From assembly GCA_016719535.1 (NCBI GenBank), contig JADJYX010000013.1, positions 372,001-436,000 of the forward strand: a stretch of DNA of 64,000 nucleotides. Reading direction: 5' to 3'. This stretch comes from Rubrivivax sp. GTDB lineage: Bacteria > Pseudomonadota > Gammaproteobacteria > Burkholderiales > Burkholderiaceae_C. The notes under the pieces are model-generated. The model made no database searches. It was given only the letters and a program-made list of their open reading frames with translations, and was not told the origin of the DNA. This document shows positions 36,616-43,538 of the stretch, piece by piece; the stretch's first letter is position 1, and every line of letters starts with the position of its first letter. Both the position numbers and the translations under genes were made by a program.

Positions 36616-37875
36616 TCACAGTCGTTGCTGCAGGCCGAACAGGGGCTCGAACAGCCATTCCACCAGGCGCCGGCGTTCCAGCTGCACGTCGGCCTGCAGC
36701 CGCATGCCGGCCGCCAGCGGCTGCGGCCACTGCGACAGGGCCGCCTCGTCCAGCGCCACGGTGATGCGAAACAGCGCCTCGCCGGGCCGCACCGGCTGCA
36801 CGCCGGCCAGGGCCTGCGTCGCCAGCTCACCCGCCGCCAGCGGCGTGCGCGAGACCTGCAGCACGCGGCCTTCGAGCGGGCCGAACTTCTGGTACGGAAA
36901 GGCTTCCAGCCGCAGCCGCACCGACTGCCCCGGCCGCACGAAGCCGACCGCGCTGCTGGGCGCATAGAGCTGGGCCTGCAGCACGGCACCCTGCGGCACC
37001 AGGCTGGCCAGCGCCGACGACGGCGCCACCGCCTGTCCCGGCTCGGCCAGCACCGCACCGACCATGCCGTCCTGCGGTGCGCGCACGATCAGCCGGCGCT
37101 CGCTGTCCTGCTCGGCAGCCTCACGCGTCAGCTCGGCCAGGTCGCGCTCGATGCCGCCCTGGGTGTTGCGCGCCAGCAGCGGCAGGCTGCGGCGCTCGCC
37201 CTCGAGCTGCGCGCGCTCGCGCTGCAGCGCCAGCCGCTGCCGCTGCAGCGCCTGCAGCTGCGCCTGCAGGCCCAGCACCTCTTCCTGTTTGGCCAGCACC
37301 TGGGCTTCGGAGATGAAGTTGTCGCGGCGCAAGGCCTCGAGCCGGTCTTGCGCCTGCTGGGCCAGCGCCAGCCGCTGCTGCTGCAGCGCCGCTTCGCCGT
37401 CGACCTGGTCGGCTTCCGCCACCAGCGTCTGCAGGCGGCGATCGAGCGCGGCCAGCTGCGCGGCGGCCAGACTGTCCTGCTGGCGGGCCGCCTCCTGCAG
37501 GCTGCGCTGGCGTTCGCCCAGGCTGCGGCGCACCTCGGCCTGGGCGTCGGCCAGCAGCCGCGGCCGCTCCAGCGCCAGCACGAAGAGCACGTCGCCGGCT
37601 TTCACCGTCTGCCCTTCGGCCACGCGCCGTTCGATGACCGTGGCCGCCTCGGCCGGCACCAGGCGGATGAGGCCACGGTCGGGCGCGAGCGCCCCGTCGA
37701 CCGTGGCCTTGCGCGTGTACTGCGCCAGGGCCAGGAAGGCGCCGACGAGCAAGGCGACCACCAGCACGCCCAGCGTGACCAGATCCAGCGACAGCGGCCG
37801 CAGCAGTTGCACGCGGCCGAGCCCGGTGCCCTGCCGCGCCTGCAACGCCTCGTCCCGGAACAGCGGCCGTGTCAC
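36616..37875 (-). CDS. HlyD-type periplasmic adaptor of the peptide exporter
   Basis: Membrane-fusion protein of 419 residues, CvaA/RaxA-like. A short cytosolic start VTRPLFRDEALQARQ is followed by one membrane helix (LVTLGVLVVALLVGAFLALA), a biotinyl-lipoyl half motif, a long alpha-helical coiled coil rich in Gln, Ala, Leu and Arg (about residues 120-230), the second lipoyl half and a beta-barrel with RAPQDGMVGAVLAEPGQAV. The start is probably GTG at 37875; a longer frame back to 38097 would overlap the peptide gene. It should bridge the exporter to an outer-membrane TolC, which is not encoded here. Confidence 0.9.
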   Translation of the reverse strand: MTRPLFRDEALQARQGTGLGRVQLLRPLSLDLVTLGVLVVALLVGAFLALAQYTRKATVDGALAPDRGLIRLVPAEAATVIERRVAEGQTVKAGDVLFVLALERPRLLADAQAEVRRSLGERQRSLQEAARQQDSLAAAQLAALDRRLQTLVAEADQVDGEAALQQQRLALAQQAQDRLEALRRDNFISEAQVLAKQEEVLGLQAQLQALQRQRLALQRERAQLEGERRSLPLLARNTQGGIERDLAELTREAAEQDSERRLIVRAPQDGMVGAVLAEPGQAVAPSSALASLVPQGAVLQAQLYAPSSAVGFVRPGQSVRLRLEAFPYQKFGPLEGRVLQVSRTPLAAGELATQALAGVQPVRPGEALFRITVALDEAALSQWPQPLAAGMRLQADVQLERRRLVEWLFEPLFGLQQRL

Positions 37876-38062
37876 CGCCGCCGGCCCTGCCCAAGGCTGG
37901 GGCCCGGGCTCATAAAGCCACGCCCGGTTTGGATGCCGGCGGACCCTCGAGGGGGCGCGGGCCCACCGGCGCGGGCGTGTAAAACGGTACCGCCGAACCG
38001 ACGCACGAAGGCCGGCCCAGCAACGGTCGTGCGCGGGGTCGACCCGCAGCACGGCCGCAACG

Positions 38063-38209
38063 TCACCAGGTGCTGCGGGGGGAATCGGTCGCGCCACCAG
38101 TACCGCCGCTCACGGCCTTGAGCTGCTCGGGCTGCAGGGGCACCGGGCTCTTCGGGGCGACGGCGGGCTGCGACGACAGGCGGCGGAAGAGGTTCTGGAT
38201 CAGCGTCAT
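38063..38209 (-). CDS. Double-glycine leader peptide, predicted exporter substrate
   Basis: A 48-residue ORF with ATG at 38209 and a GGAG seven bases upstream. Residues 25-36 fit a double-glycine leader: Leu at -12, Leu at -7, Val at -4 and Gly-Gly at -2/-1 (LQPEQLKAVSGG). Cleavage would release TGGATDSPRSTW (12 residues), or a 9-residue peptide if the second Gly-Gly is used. The N-terminal part, MTLIQNLFRRLSS, is amphipathic and a Pro-rich linker joins it to the recognition site. It lies directly upstream of the adaptor and the C39 exporter and downstream of a lux-box-like promoter. No known bacteriocin or signal is recognised in the core. Confidence 0.75.
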   Translation of the reverse strand: MTLIQNLFRRLSSQPAVAPKSPVPLQPEQLKAVSGGTGGATDSPRSTW

Positions 38210-38274
38210 GGTCGATCTCCGTGCTGCAAACGTGCTCAATTGCACATCGGGATCGATTGAAGCAGGCCAGATTC

Positions 38275-38300
38275 GTGCAAGCCACTGTCAGCCCTTACAG
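38275..38300 (-). promoter_or_regulatory. Lux-box-like dyad and -35 element upstream of the peptide gene
   Basis: Read on the minus strand, CTGTAAGGGCTGACAG at 38300-38285 is a dyad with CTGT-AG and CT-ACAG arms, and with its flanks it resembles the canonical 20-bp lux box. Four bases downstream comes TTGCAC (38280-38275), a fair -35 hexamer; the -10 is weak, as expected of an activator-dependent promoter. The peptide ATG is 75 bp downstream of the box. Confidence 0.7.
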
Positions 38301-38349
38301 GTTTGGCGGCCAAAACAACGCCGGAACAGCGTCGGGAAAACTCGACGGT

Positions 38350-39063
38350 TCAGTGGATCAGGCCCAGCCGCAGGGCCTTCAGCACCGCCTGGTGCTTGTT
38401 GACACAGCCGAGCTTGTGCATGGCGTTGTTCACGTGCAGCACCGCCGTGCGCTCGCTGATGCCCAGGATGGTGCCGACCTCCCAGGCGGTCTTGCCCTCC
38501 ATGGTCCAGCGCAGCGCCTCCAGTTCGCGCGGGGTCAGCGCCGGGCGCTCAGGCTGGAGGCTGGCCGGCAGAAACAGGCGCAGGGCCGCATCCTGGGCGT
38601 GGACGGCAAACAGTTGCAGGTCTGCCACCAGGCGCTGCAACTCGCGCGGGTCGTCCGGCAAGGGCTGATCACGGTCGACACCGAACTGAAAATGCCGCCC
38701 CTCCGGCAGGTGCAGGGCCAGTGCGATGCCGGTGTGGTAGCCGAAGCGGGCCATCTGCTCCCACATGTCACCCATGCCCTGCTCCGCATAGGTGCCCTGA
38801 TTCCAGATGATGGGCACGCTTTGCCGCCGGCAGTGCTGCATGACGGGATCACGCTTGCCACTGTCCCGGTCCCACGAGGCCTCCAGATACGCCTGCGGGG
38901 TGTTGTCGACGGCGATGAACTCGCTGTTGCTCAGCCCGTGATCGACCACCGTGATGGCCGACACCGTGTCGAAGCCGAGCCCGTGCGCGAAACGCACGAT
39001 CTCGTCGCGGAATTCATCGCGACTCTGGGCTTGCATCACGGCCGAATAGCCACCCGGAAGCAT
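38350..39063 (-). CDS. LuxR-type regulator with autoinducer-binding domain
   Basis: Transcription factor of 237 residues. An N-terminal autoinducer-binding domain covers about residues 12-165, and a C-terminal LuxR helix-turn-helix contains LTPRELEALRWTMEGKTAWE, then EVGTILGISERTAVLHVNNA. Conserved Asp-Pro (KRDPVMQH) and Trp (VPIIWNQG) of the ligand pocket are present, but the usual Trp57 and Tyr61 (TraR numbering) align with Tyr and Ser in NTPQAYLEASW. No luxI synthase is nearby. Start at 39063 has GAGGGG upstream. Two lux-box-like repeats lie just upstream, indicating autoregulation, and a third precedes the peptide gene. Confidence 0.9.
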   Translation of the reverse strand: MLPGGYSAVMQAQSRDEFRDEIVRFAHGLGFDTVSAITVVDHGLSNSEFIAVDNTPQAYLEASWDRDSGKRDPVMQHCRRQSVPIIWNQGTYAEQGMGDMWEQMARFGYHTGIALALHLPEGRHFQFGVDRDQPLPDDPRELQRLVADLQLFAVHAQDAALRLFLPASLQPERPALTPRELEALRWTMEGKTAWEVGTILGISERTAVLHVNNAMHKLGCVNKHQAVLKALRLGLIH

Positions 39064-39103
39064 CGATCCCCTCGTTACCTGCTCACGGCGTGCGACCCGT
39101 CAC

Positions 39104-39145
39104 GGTCAAACCTGACAGGACTTACAGCCCTGACAAGGCTTACAG
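39104..39145 (-). promoter_or_regulatory. Two tandem lux-box-like repeats upstream of luxR
   Basis: On the minus strand the order is CTGTAAGCCTTGTCAG (39145-39130), then CTGTAAGTCCTGTCAG (39127-39112), then after two bases TTGACC (39109-39104), a good -35. The repeats are 18 bp apart and share 13 of 16 positions with the site upstream of the peptide gene, in the same orientation. They also lie 35-69 bp upstream of the divergent 138-codon gene. Confidence 0.7.
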
Positions 39146-39180
39146 CTTTGTCTTGCGCGCGCTTGATCAACCATCACGAC

Positions 39181-39597
39181 ATGCAAAACGCACCGCTCCC
39201 ATCCATCGGGCGAGCCTCGCTCGCCGTCATGCCCTGGTCACTGCGCGCATGGCCGCCTTTATTGTGGCAGGCCGCGGGCGGCGCACCTGCGGAGTTCCAC
39301 CATCTCAGCACGCGAGTGACCGCCAACCACGGTGGATTGCACAGTCGCGTGGCCGGACAGACCATCTGGGCCGGCACCGTCGACGGCGGCGAGGCCGGCA
39401 TGGCCTGGGACTGGGTCGAGGTCGCCCATGGCGTGGTCGCCATGGCCGACCCGATGTCGGTGATCACCAACCTGCGCATCGTCGGCGACGAAGGTGCGGT
39501 GCTGACCGCGGTCGAGGCGGCGCTGTTTCTCAACGGCATCGTGCACGCCCTGCCCTGGCAGGACGAAGTGGGGCGGGCGCTCGGCACCTGTCACTGA
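39181..39597 (+). CDS. Conserved hypothetical protein divergent from luxR
   Basis: Protein of 138 residues (or 122 if the ATG at 39229 is used; neither start has a clear ribosome site). The N-terminus is Trp-rich (MPWSLRAWPPLLWQAAGG); the rest reads as a compact soluble domain ending in VVAMADPMSVITNLRIVGDE, then ALFLNGIVHALPWQDEV. No known motif or signal peptide is recognised. Frame and codon bias look coding. It shares the control region with the two lux-box-like repeats and ends overlapping the convergent natB by 7 bp. Possibly part of the same regulon. Confidence 0.7.
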   Translation: MQNAPLPSIGRASLAVMPWSLRAWPPLLWQAAGGAPAEFHHLSTRVTANHGGLHSRVAGQTIWAGTVDGGEAGMAWDWVEVAHGVVAMADPMSVITNLRIVGDEGAVLTAVEAALFLNGIVHALPWQDEVGRALGTCH

Positions 39598-40757
39598 GCC
39601 AGCGCGCTGCGCCGCAGGCGGCGCGCCACATCGGCGACGCTGGCCGCGGCGACGACCACGCTCACGGCCAGCGGCACCGCCAGGTCCAGCAGGCCCGGCA
39701 CCTCGCCCTTGAGCACGCGCGTCATCAGCGTGACCTGGCCCAGTGCCGGCACCCACAGGTGCCAGGCTGCCTCGCCCCCCTGGCCGAAGATCGACACCAG
39801 CGGCACCAGCGAGGTCAGCAGCACCACCACCGAGCTGCTGGCCTGCGCCTCCTTCACGCTGCGGCTGCGGATGGCGATGGCCATCAGCACGCCCGACAAG
39901 GCGCCGGCCAGCGGCAGCAGCAGGGCGACGAAGAGTGCCGCCTCGCGCGGGCCGAAGCGGAACATCGCCGCCAGCGATTCGCTGCGCAGCAGCCATTGCC
40001 CGGGCAGGAAGCTCAGGCAGCTCAGCACGGCGATCAGCATGCCGACCGCCGCCACCGCCGCCCATTTGCCCAGCGCCAGCGCCGCGCGGCTGGCCGGGTT
40101 CATCAGCAGCGGCTCGAGCGAGCCGCGCTCGTGCTCGCCGGCGGTGCTGTCCAGCGCCGCATTCAGCGCCCCGTACAGCACCGCCATCAGCACGAAGAAG
40201 GGCACCATCGCCGTCAGCTGCAAGGCGCGCGCGCCGGGGTCGGCGAGGTCGCGCTCCTCCACCTGCACCGCCTCCAGCAGCGACGGCGAAACGCCGCGCA
40301 GCGCCAGCCGCAGCGTCGCCTGCTCCTGGTTGAAGCCACGCAGCAGCGCCATCACGCGGCCGACCGCCACCTGCGCGCGCCGGTTGGCGCTGCTGCCGAC
40401 CACCTCCACCAGCGGCGCGCGGGCCGCCGCCAGGTCGGCCTCGAAGCCCGGCAACACCACCACCACCGGCTCGGCCAGCTTGCTGTCGGCGAGCAGGGCT
40501 TCGTAGCCGGCCGGCGCCGCCTTCACGGTGTAGGTCTGCCGCTCCAGGTGGTTGCGCAGGCTGGGCGCATGTTCCAGGCCATGCACCAGCACCTCGCGCG
40601 CCTCGGCGCGCCGTTCGGCGTCGGCCACCAGGGTCGACAGCAGCACCAGCACCAGCGGCCCCATCGCCACCGAGCTCAGCAGCACCACCAGCAGCGTGCG
40701 GCGGTCGCGCAGCGCGTCCATCAGTTCCTTGCGGAAGACGATCCAGGCATTCTTCAT
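39591..40757 (-). CDS. natB: ABC-2 type permease, NatB-like
   Basis: Membrane subunit of an ABC-2 exporter, 388 residues, resembling the sodium-extrusion permease NatB. One N-terminal helix (RTLLVVLLSSVAMGPLVLVLL) is followed by a large extracytoplasmic region of about 150 residues and then five or six helices. GEHERGSLEPLLMNPASR is the typical motif of NatB/YhaP-type permeases. It overlaps the natA stop region by four bases (ATGA). Its ATPase partner is natA. The sodium assignment is by family and unproven. Confidence 0.85.
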   Translation of the reverse strand: MKNAWIVFRKELMDALRDRRTLLVVLLSSVAMGPLVLVLLSTLVADAERRAEAREVLVHGLEHAPSLRNHLERQTYTVKAAPAGYEALLADSKLAEPVVVVLPGFEADLAAARAPLVEVVGSSANRRAQVAVGRVMALLRGFNQEQATLRLALRGVSPSLLEAVQVEERDLADPGARALQLTAMVPFFVLMAVLYGALNAALDSTAGEHERGSLEPLLMNPASRAALALGKWAAVAAVGMLIAVLSCLSFLPGQWLLRSESLAAMFRFGPREAALFVALLLPLAGALSGVLMAIAIRSRSVKEAQASSSVVVLLTSLVPLVSIFGQGGEAAWHLWVPALGQVTLMTRVLKGEVPGLLDLAVPLAVSVVVAAASVADVARRLRRSALAQ

Positions 40758-41509
40758 GGCGCGGCAGCGTCGAAGGCCAGCGCGACGAAGGCCTGCTCGA
40801 AATCGGCGCTGCCGGTGCGTGCGCACAGCTCGGCCACGCCGCCGGCCGCCACCGTGCGGCCATGCGCCATCACCACCACCTGGTCGCACAGGCGCTCGAC
40901 CTCCTGCATGACATGGGTCGAGAAGACGATGCACTTGCCCTGCTCGTCGCGCAGCCGACGCAGCGTGTCGCGCAGCGCGCGCGTGGCCATCACGTCCAGG
41001 CCGTTGGTCGGTTCGTCGAGGATGATGTTCGGCGGGTCGTGCACCAGCGCCCGCGCCAGCGCGGTCTTCATGCGCTCGCCCTGGCTGAAGCCCTCGGTGC
41101 GGCGGTCGAGCAGCGTGCGCAGGTCCAGCATGTCGGCCAGCGACTCGGTGCGCGCCTGCGCCGCGGCGGCGTCCAGGCCGTGCAGGCGCGCGTAATAGAC
41201 GATGTTCTCGCGCGCCGTCAGCCGCGGGTACAGGCCGCGGGCGTCGCTCAGCACGCCCAGCCGCGCCAGCGCGGCGGCCGGCTGGCGCGCCACGTCGATG
41301 CCGTCGACCACGACGCGCCCGGCGTCGGGCACCAGCAGCGCCGCCACCATGCGCAAGGTGGTCGTCTTGCCGGCGCCGTTGCTGCCCAGCAGCCCGGTGA
41401 TGCAGCCGTCGGCCGCCACCAGGTCGACGCCGGCCACCGCCTGCACCACGCGCGCGCGGCGACCACGGCCGTGCACGAAGCGCCGCTGCAGGCCCTCGAT
41501 CCGGATCAC
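40754..41509 (-). CDS. natA: ABC transporter ATPase, NatA-like
   Basis: ATP-binding subunit, 251 residues, with Walker A GLLGSNGAGKTTTLRM, signature FSQGERMKTALARAL, Walker B NIILDEPTNGLDV and H-loop VFSTHVMQEVE. It pairs with the overlapping natB permease. Upstream it overlaps the alpha/beta hydrolase gene by four bases, so the hydrolase, ATPase and permease are translated as a coupled series. The GVLSDARGLYPRLTARENI block is typical of NatA and related exporters. Confidence 0.9.
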   Translation of the reverse strand: MIRIEGLQRRFVHGRGRRARVVQAVAGVDLVAADGCITGLLGSNGAGKTTTLRMVAALLVPDAGRVVVDGIDVARQPAAALARLGVLSDARGLYPRLTARENIVYYARLHGLDAAAAQARTESLADMLDLRTLLDRRTEGFSQGERMKTALARALVHDPPNIILDEPTNGLDVMATRALRDTLRRLRDEQGKCIVFSTHVMQEVERLCDQVVVMAHGRTVAAGGVAELCARTGSADFEQAFVALAFDAAAP

Positions 41510-42993
41510 CGCGGCGCCTCCGCCGCGCCCGGCGCCACGAAGACCGGCGGCCGCGGGCGCGTCGCCGGGCAGCCGCCGTCGGCGGCCAGCGCCGCGGCCT
41601 CGTCATCGGCATCGACGAAGCGGAAGACCTGGTCGCGCACGCAAGGCAGCGCCAGCAGGCCATGGCCGGCCGCCGGCACGACGACGTGGCGCGCGCGTGC
41701 GCCCAGGGCCCGGGCCACCCGCGCGCCATGGCGCGGCGGCGTCACCGGGTCGATGGCGCCGGACAGCAGCAGCACCGGCACCGGCGCCGGGCCGATGCGG
41801 TAGAAATCGGCCGGCACCACGCCGCGCGGCCAGTCGGCACAGGCGCGGACATAGGTCTCGGCCAGGGCGCCGAAGTCGCCGGCCGGCCGCGCCGCCCCAT
41901 CGCTGTCGAGGCGCGGTGCGTCCTCGCTGCAGACCACCGAAAAATGCTGCCCCTGCGCCACCGCGCCGGCGCGGCCCCCGCCCAGCGCCAGCGCCAGCCC
42001 GGCCAGCGGCGTCCAGCGGCCGGCGGCGGCCTGCTCGATGGCCACCGGCAGCCCCGCGGCCAGCGCCGGCGCATACAGCGGCGCGCGCACCAGGCCGGCG
42101 AGCACGCCTGCGGTCAGCGTCACCACCTCGTCACGCCCGCTGAGCGGGTGGGTCAGCGTCACCGCGCGCGGCAGCGAGGCACGCAAGGCCTGCCACTGCG
42201 CGCGCAGCTGCGGATGCCGGCGCCGGCACTCGGCATCGGCCTCGCACCAGGCCAGCAGGGCATCGAATGCCGCCTGCGCATCGGCGGCAAAAGCCGCAGG
42301 CAAGGCCATGTCGGGCGGCGCCACGCCGTCCAGCACCACGCGCCGCACCGCCTGCGGAAACTGCCGCAGATATTCCAGCGCCACCCGCGTGCCATAGGAC
42401 GCACCGACCAGGTTGATGCGCCCGGCACCCAGCGCGCGCCGCACGGCGTCGGCATCCTGCACGGCGATCGTCGTCGTGAACTGGCGCAGCTCACCGTGCG
42501 GCAGGCGCTGCAGCGCGTCGCGGCAGCGGCGCAGCGCCTGCTGCACGGCCTCGGCATCCACCGCCTCGCGCAGCGGGCGATCGGCGCCGTCGTCGCCGTC
42601 GCAGCGCAGCGGCGCACTGCGACCGGTGCCGCGCTGGTCGATCAGCACCAGGTCTCGCCGGTTCGACAGCCGCGCCAGCAGCCGGCCCACGGGCCCGGCG
42701 AGGTCGATCGCGCTCTGGCCGGGGCCGCCGGCAAAGAAGAATACCGGGTCGGGCTTGCGCTGGCGCGACAGCGCGGGCAGCACCGCGACGTGAACGTCGA
42801 TCGACGGCCCGGCCGGCCTGGCGGGGTCGAGCGGCCGCCGCACCGTGCCGCACCAGGCCGGATGCTCGACGCCGCGCAGCCGGCACGCCTGCAGCCCGGG
42901 CGGGGCCGATGCCTCGGTGGCCGCCGCCCCCAGCAGCAGTGGCGCCAGTGCCACCAGTGCCACCCGTGGCGCCAGGGCCTGCCCGCGCCGCAT
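41506..42993 (-). CDS. Exported alpha/beta hydrolase, tripeptidyl-aminopeptidase-like
   Basis: Serine hydrolase of 495 residues with a signal peptide (MRRGQALAPRVALVALAPLLLGAAATEASA). The oxyanion region FFFAGGPGQSA, DQRGTGRS, nucleophile NLVGASYGTRVALEYL, acidic LSGAIDPVTPPRHG and His in PAAGHGLLALPCV match the proline-iminopeptidase/tripeptidyl-peptidase group with a C-terminal TAP domain. Probably periplasmic or secreted. The gene abuts glutaredoxin (TGATG, one-base overlap) and overlaps natA by four bases. A functional link to the transporter is inferred from this tight coupling. Confidence 0.87.
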   Translation of the reverse strand: MRRGQALAPRVALVALAPLLLGAAATEASAPPGLQACRLRGVEHPAWCGTVRRPLDPARPAGPSIDVHVAVLPALSRQRKPDPVFFFAGGPGQSAIDLAGPVGRLLARLSNRRDLVLIDQRGTGRSAPLRCDGDDGADRPLREAVDAEAVQQALRRCRDALQRLPHGELRQFTTTIAVQDADAVRRALGAGRINLVGASYGTRVALEYLRQFPQAVRRVVLDGVAPPDMALPAAFAADAQAAFDALLAWCEADAECRRRHPQLRAQWQALRASLPRAVTLTHPLSGRDEVVTLTAGVLAGLVRAPLYAPALAAGLPVAIEQAAAGRWTPLAGLALALGGGRAGAVAQGQHFSVVCSEDAPRLDSDGAARPAGDFGALAETYVRACADWPRGVVPADFYRIGPAPVPVLLLSGAIDPVTPPRHGARVARALGARARHVVVPAAGHGLLALPCVRDQVFRFVDADDEAAALAADGGCPATRPRPPVFVAPGAAEAPR

Positions 42994-43358
42994 CAGCCCA
43001 GCATCCGCTGCAATTCACCGCTGGCCAGCAGGCGCTGCAGGTCATCGGCGCCGCCGATCAGCACGCCCTTGACGAACACGATCGGCAGCGTCGGCCAGCC
43101 GCACCACATCTTGATCGCATTGCGTTCGCGCCAGCGGCTGAAGTAGCTGCCGTATTGGAGATGGTGGCAGGCAATGCCGGCTTGCGCCAGCAGCCGCAGC
43201 GCCTTGCGCGGGTAGGGGTTCTGCCGCATGCCCACCACCACCACCGGGTGGCGCGCCACCGCCTGCCGCACTTCGTCGACGACGGCCCGGTGGTGGCCCG
43301 CCACGCGCTCGCGCACGGCGGGGTGGATGTGTTCTTCGTCGAGGATGGGGCGCGGCAT
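42993..43358 (-). CDS. Glutaredoxin-fold protein lacking the CxxC motif
   Basis: Protein of 121 residues with a C-terminal glutaredoxin fold resembling monothiol Grx: VVVGMRQNPYPRKALRLL replaces the strand-CGFS/CPYC-helix, and IKMWCGWPTLPIVFVKGVLIGGADDL contains the cis-Pro TLP and the GG region. The active-site cysteine is replaced by Asn, so a redox role at that position is impossible. Remaining cysteines are in GIACHH and MWCGW. The N-terminal 40 residues (ILDEEHIHPAVRERVAGHH) are helical and His-rich. First gene of the coupled grx-hydrolase-natA-natB unit. Confidence 0.82.
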   Translation of the reverse strand: MPRPILDEEHIHPAVRERVAGHHRAVVDEVRQAVARHPVVVVGMRQNPYPRKALRLLAQAGIACHHLQYGSYFSRWRERNAIKMWCGWPTLPIVFVKGVLIGGADDLQRLLASGELQRMLG

Positions 43359-43538
43359 CGGCAATCTCCGGGGATGGGGCAAGCGTATCAGCCGGCCGAG
43401 CGTGACCAAGTACCGGCAGCAAGCCCGCCCCCCGGCACGATCGGGTGCCGCCACCGCGGCGGGCCGGGGGCATCATCACGCCTGGCCCGCCGGGCGCTGC
43501 CCGGCGGCGCTTGGCCTTTGCATCACACCGCCGCCACC

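Noticed and set aside
36606..37058. N-terminal extension of the C39 exporter
   Set aside because: The frame overlaps hlyD on the same strand and reads as Arg/Cys/Trp-rich noise; the C39 domain begins right after the GTG at 36605.
37876..38097. N-terminal extension of the HlyD adaptor
   Set aside because: It would cover the end of the peptide gene and is not similar to adaptor N-termini; the GTG start at 37875 gives the expected TRPLFRDEAL start.
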